Notes under the pieces: model-generated
Seen by the model: only the letters and a program-made list of their open reading frames with translations
Databases searched by the model: none
What the model was told of the DNA's origin: nothing
In this document: piece after piece, positions 61,726 through 64,000 of the stretch
Layout: every line of letters starts with the position of its first letter
Numbering within the stretch: the stretch's first letter is position 1
Program-made: the position numbers and the translations under genes
DNA from: Paenibacillus massiliensis subsp. panacisoli DSM 21345
Lineage (GTDB): Bacteria; Bacillota; Bacilli; Paenibacillales; Paenibacillaceae
Length of the DNA: 64,000 nt
NCBI RefSeq assembly: GCF_000426545.1
Contig: NZ_AUFO01000011.1
Span: 62,001-126,000 of the forward strand
Direction of reading: 5' to 3'

Positions 61726-63027
61726 ATGCATACACAGATACCCGAGCATTTGCCACAACGATTAACCATTACGATGTGGGATTTTTCCTGGTATACGATG
61801 ACTGCTCCTGGTGAGCCCTATAGTGATTTGGAGGCCCGCTTTGCAGAGGCTGTAGAGCGGGGCTATAACACGATCCGCATTTGCGCCATGCCGTATTTTC
61901 TGTTCACAGCTGAGGGCAAACGTCCAGGACCACTCCGTCTGGGTAGCCTTGGCCAAATCGGTCAGCGCACCCGTTGGTACAATTGTCAGGGAGGTGTGGA
62001 GCTGGATGGTCATGCGCATTTACTGGAGCTGTTCCGGCAAGCCAGACGTCACGATTGTTACATCATCCTGTCGTCGTGGGAGTATCAGCAGAGTCCTAGC
62101 TTCCTGGAGGGACCTGAGCTGTTTGAGGAGCTGCTGGCTATTCCTTCAGAGAAGCGATTCATGGAGCTGGCGCGCAGCATGGACCAACTGCTGCAGTTCC
62201 TGAAGCAGGAGGGCTATGAGGATCGAATCGCCTATGCAGAGCTTCATAATGAAGTCGAGTTCGGACGGCTGGCGCAGGTGGCTGTTGATCGGAATATTTC
62301 GGCGGATGCAGCAGGGAAAATCATTCATTGCATGAAGCCATACATTGAAGAGGCGCTGGATTATCTGCGCACAGGTCATCCCGATCTGCTCATCACTAGC
62401 TGCTATACATTGAACCAGGCCTACCCCAAGGAATATGTGGCTGAAAATGAGCAGGTTGCTCATTTTCATCTGTACCTGAACGGTGTGCTACAGGAATTAA
62501 TGGATGCAGCCGCGCTGCATGATCATGAGCAAGAGTATCCGAACGCTTTTGTCCGCTCACTGCTTCGCGAAGATGCTCCGCCATTTGCAGGATGGAAACT
62601 GCCTGCTTCGGAGGAGTGGCGTCTGCATGGCAATCCGGTCGGTCTTCGACTCTTGTATTTACATGATTGGGCTGATCCGGACCAGTGGGATTTGTTCTTG
62701 TATGATCGTTACGGGGCGCATAAGCTGGCCATGCTGCAGAAGACTGATATGCGGCTGGATGAGCTGCAGGAGTGGGCAGAGGAGAAGGGCCTGCCTATTG
62801 TCATCGGTGAGGGCTATGTAGGCTATACTCCGCTGTATGCAGGGTTCGAGGAAGGACCTGTTGGCAAATTCATTGCCGAGTATGCTGTCCGTAAAGGGAT
62901 TAAGCTAGGCTTCTGGGGGATGGTGCTCTGCTCCAACTGTGCGCCGCATCATCCATTCTGGCAGGATGTTGCCTGGCAGCAGCGCTGGAATGAAGCGATT
63001 CTTCAGCAGGCCGTACCCGTTCGTTAG
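61726..63027 (+). CDS. cellulase-like family glycoside hydrolase
   Basis: 433 residues, ATG 61726 after GGGGAGGAAG. No signal peptide. It resembles the cellulase-like (clan GH-A) proteins: LTITMWDFSWYTMTAPGEPY at the N terminus, EGYNTIRICAMPYF-like strand (ERGYNTIRICAMPYF), YAELHNEVEF with likely acid/base Glu176, and PIVIGEGYVGYTP with likely nucleophile Glu362. The activity is unknown; partnership with the preceding GH35 suggests action on plant oligosaccharides. A GTGAA-N5-TTCAC inverted repeat at 61685-61699 precedes it. Confidence 0.85.
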   Translation: MHTQIPEHLPQRLTITMWDFSWYTMTAPGEPYSDLEARFAEAVERGYNTIRICAMPYFLFTAEGKRPGPLRLGSLGQIGQRTRWYNCQGGVELDGHAHLLELFRQARRHDCYIILSSWEYQQSPSFLEGPELFEELLAIPSEKRFMELARSMDQLLQFLKQEGYEDRIAYAELHNEVEFGRLAQVAVDRNISADAAGKIIHCMKPYIEEALDYLRTGHPDLLITSCYTLNQAYPKEYVAENEQVAHFHLYLNGVLQELMDAAALHDHEQEYPNAFVRSLLREDAPPFAGWKLPASEEWRLHGNPVGLRLLYLHDWADPDQWDLFLYDRYGAHKLAMLQKTDMRLDELQEWAEEKGLPIVIGEGYVGYTPLYAGFEEGPVGKFIAEYAVRKGIKLGFWGMVLCSNCAPHHPFWQDVAWQQRWNEAILQQAVPVR

Positions 63028-63155
63028 AGTGGTATTATTGCTATTTGTACGTCTGGAACATGTGAACAGCGTTTGAAAAGTAATGCCAAATAAGAGGTCG
63101 TCTCAAAATGTGGCATTGGGGTGCGGCCATAACTGTAAAATGAGGCAACATCAAG

Positions 63156-63204
63156 AAAACCAAGGGATGAGGCGGCATGTTCCCGCTTTGTTCCTTGGTT
63201 TTTT
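63156..63204 (+). terminator. terminator-like hairpin
   Basis: AAAACCAAGG (63156-63165) / CCTTGGTTTT (63193-63202) then TT. Lies about 130 bp after the cellulase-like gene in otherwise gene-free sequence; AGGTCGTCTCAAAAT at 63097-63111 resembles transposon-end sequence and may mark an old element. Confidence 0.55.
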
Positions 63205-63350
63205 CGCGTCCATTGTGGCTTTCTTCAGCACGGTCTCAGGGATATTGCGGCATTTTTCTTATCATCCATTTTTTTGTACATTTAGATTTATGATTATAAA
63301 AGTGGGTAACTAATCAAACGGAGAAAACGTAGGAGGGATCAATCAGAAAA

Positions 63351-63533
63351 TTACTTTTTCTGATCGAAGTAGTTACTGATGAAATAATATAAGGACATTA
63401 TTAAGACAATCCATGGAAACAAAGATACGAGTTCATTAAAAGGATTGAAGTAGATACTGTTATCCACTAAGTCCACAATCATGAACATAAAAAGTGAAGA
63501 AATAAAAGATATAACTGCTACTAGTCTCTTCAA
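63351..63533 (-). CDS. small membrane protein
   Basis: 60 residues, start TTG 63533 eight bases after AAAGGAG. Two hydrophobic segments (about residues 3-21 and 38-54) and a charged DQKK end. No family recognised. The good ribosome site and protein-like composition argue it is real, although nothing else supports it. Confidence 0.6.
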   Translation of the reverse strand: MKRLVAVISFISSLFMFMIVDLVDNSIYFNPFNELVSLFPWIVLIMSLYYFISNYFDQKK

Positions 63534-64000
63534 AATAACAGCTCCTTTGGTTTGGTTATAAGTCCATTATATTCCCAAAATAGTAGGCTGACCGATACAA
63601 GATTAAGGTCGACCTATCCTTAGTAAATTTGAAGCTATTATCTAATGTCCTCGAGCATGAAGAAAACGAAATTTATAACCAACATAATTCGGATGATCAG
63701 CTCAGTCATTAATTTTCTATTCGTTTGGTGGTAGGTGCCGGGTCATCTCTTATTGGGACGATGGGCTGGCATATTGGAGGTTAACTTTCAACCTGATTAC
63801 GGAGGGCTGTCTATTGTCCCTCCATTTTACCAAGGAACGGTTTCTTTGGTTGTGATTTGAAAGAAACAAGTTGTGCGACCGCTTCAGTAGCGGAGTGGAC
63901 GGACTGATTGTGGAAAAGCAGCAGCGGTCGCCTTTGTCCCCGGATTTTCACCACTTAGGAGAATAAATTAAATCTGGGGACAACAGCGATTATAGCAACG
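63534..64000. other. gene-free right edge with several inverted repeats
   Basis: No convincing gene in 467 bp. Hairpins: GGAGGG / CCCTCC (63801-63823), GTTTCTTT / AAAGAAAC (63840-63867), GCGACCGCT / AGCGGTCGC (63875-63931) and GTCCCCGGATTT / AAATCTGGGGAC (63936-63981). The last two look like one compound repeat that continues past the window edge. Confidence 0.6.

Noticed and set aside
63097..63111. AGGTCGTCTCAAAAT as an insertion-sequence end
   Set aside because: No transposase, partner inverted repeat or target duplication was found, so it is noted only as a weak hint.
63083..63313. 76-residue plus-strand open frame after the cellulase-like gene
   Set aside because: It reads through a terminator-like hairpin, lacks a ribosome site and has no protein-like pattern apart from one hydrophobic stretch.

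Overview
The window looks like chromosomal DNA of a Paenibacillus-type soil Firmicute (inference). The signs are paired YesM/YesN-type two-component systems beside sugar ABC transporters, a large S-layer-homology protein, a GbsR-type regulator, LplB/LplC-type permeases, many secreted or intracellular glycoside hydrolases, strong AGGAGG-type ribosome sites, frequent TTG/GTG starts and mid GC content. I saw no rRNA, tRNA, CRISPR array, prophage or intact insertion sequence.

Layout. 1-10.3 kb is a raffinose/sucrose-type locus: a partial GH36 alpha-galactosidase and a LacI regulator on the minus strand, and on the plus strand YesM/YesN, a sugar-binding lipoprotein, two permeases and a GH32 fructosidase. 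10.5-17 kb holds an S-layer-anchored protein built of nine repeats, a PhnA/YjdM-type zinc-ribbon protein, a lipoprotein behind a Pho-box-like promoter, a decayed cell-wall-hydrolase remnant and a GbsR-type regulator. 17.2-22.8 kb is an operon of a Ugp-like ABC transporter, a HAD phosphatase, an SMR membrane protein and a GpdQ-like phosphoesterase. 22.9-36.8 kb is a galactan locus: chemoreceptor, second YesM/YesN pair, LplABC-type transporter, two GH53 galactanases (one cytoplasmic, one secreted) and galactokinase. 36.9-42.8 kb contains a small recombinase-fold-like protein, a COG3910-type ATPase, an amidase, and an ArsR regulator with a four-module persulfide-handling fusion enzyme. 43-48.8 kb is a phosphonate/phosphite-type ABC operon facing a UshA-like 5'-nucleotidase. 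49.2-51.3 kb is a secreted OB-fold protein. 51.5-58.6 kb contains an HxlR regulator, a divergent FAD monooxygenase, GTP cyclohydrolase II, RibD and a TrpXYZ-like ABC transporter. 59.2-63 kb has a GH35 beta-galactosidase and a cellulase-like hydrolase. The right edge is gene-poor and rich in inverted repeats.

How the genes may work together. Sensor kinases and chemoreceptors detect sugars, ABC systems import oligosaccharides, and intracellular GH36/GH32/GH53/GH35 enzymes and GalK process them; cre-like sites suggest carbon catabolite repression. Three separate phosphate-related units carry 11-bp-phased TTNACA repeats, which suggests a local PhoPR regulon. Several transporter operons place a hairpin or terminator between the binding-protein gene and the permease genes. 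The best candidates for something undescribed are the HxlR/monooxygenase/RibA/RibD cluster with three leader repeats, the common promoter geometry of the YesN-linked operons, and the palindromic intergenic elements inside transporter operons. All assignments come from reading the sequence; no database search was run.
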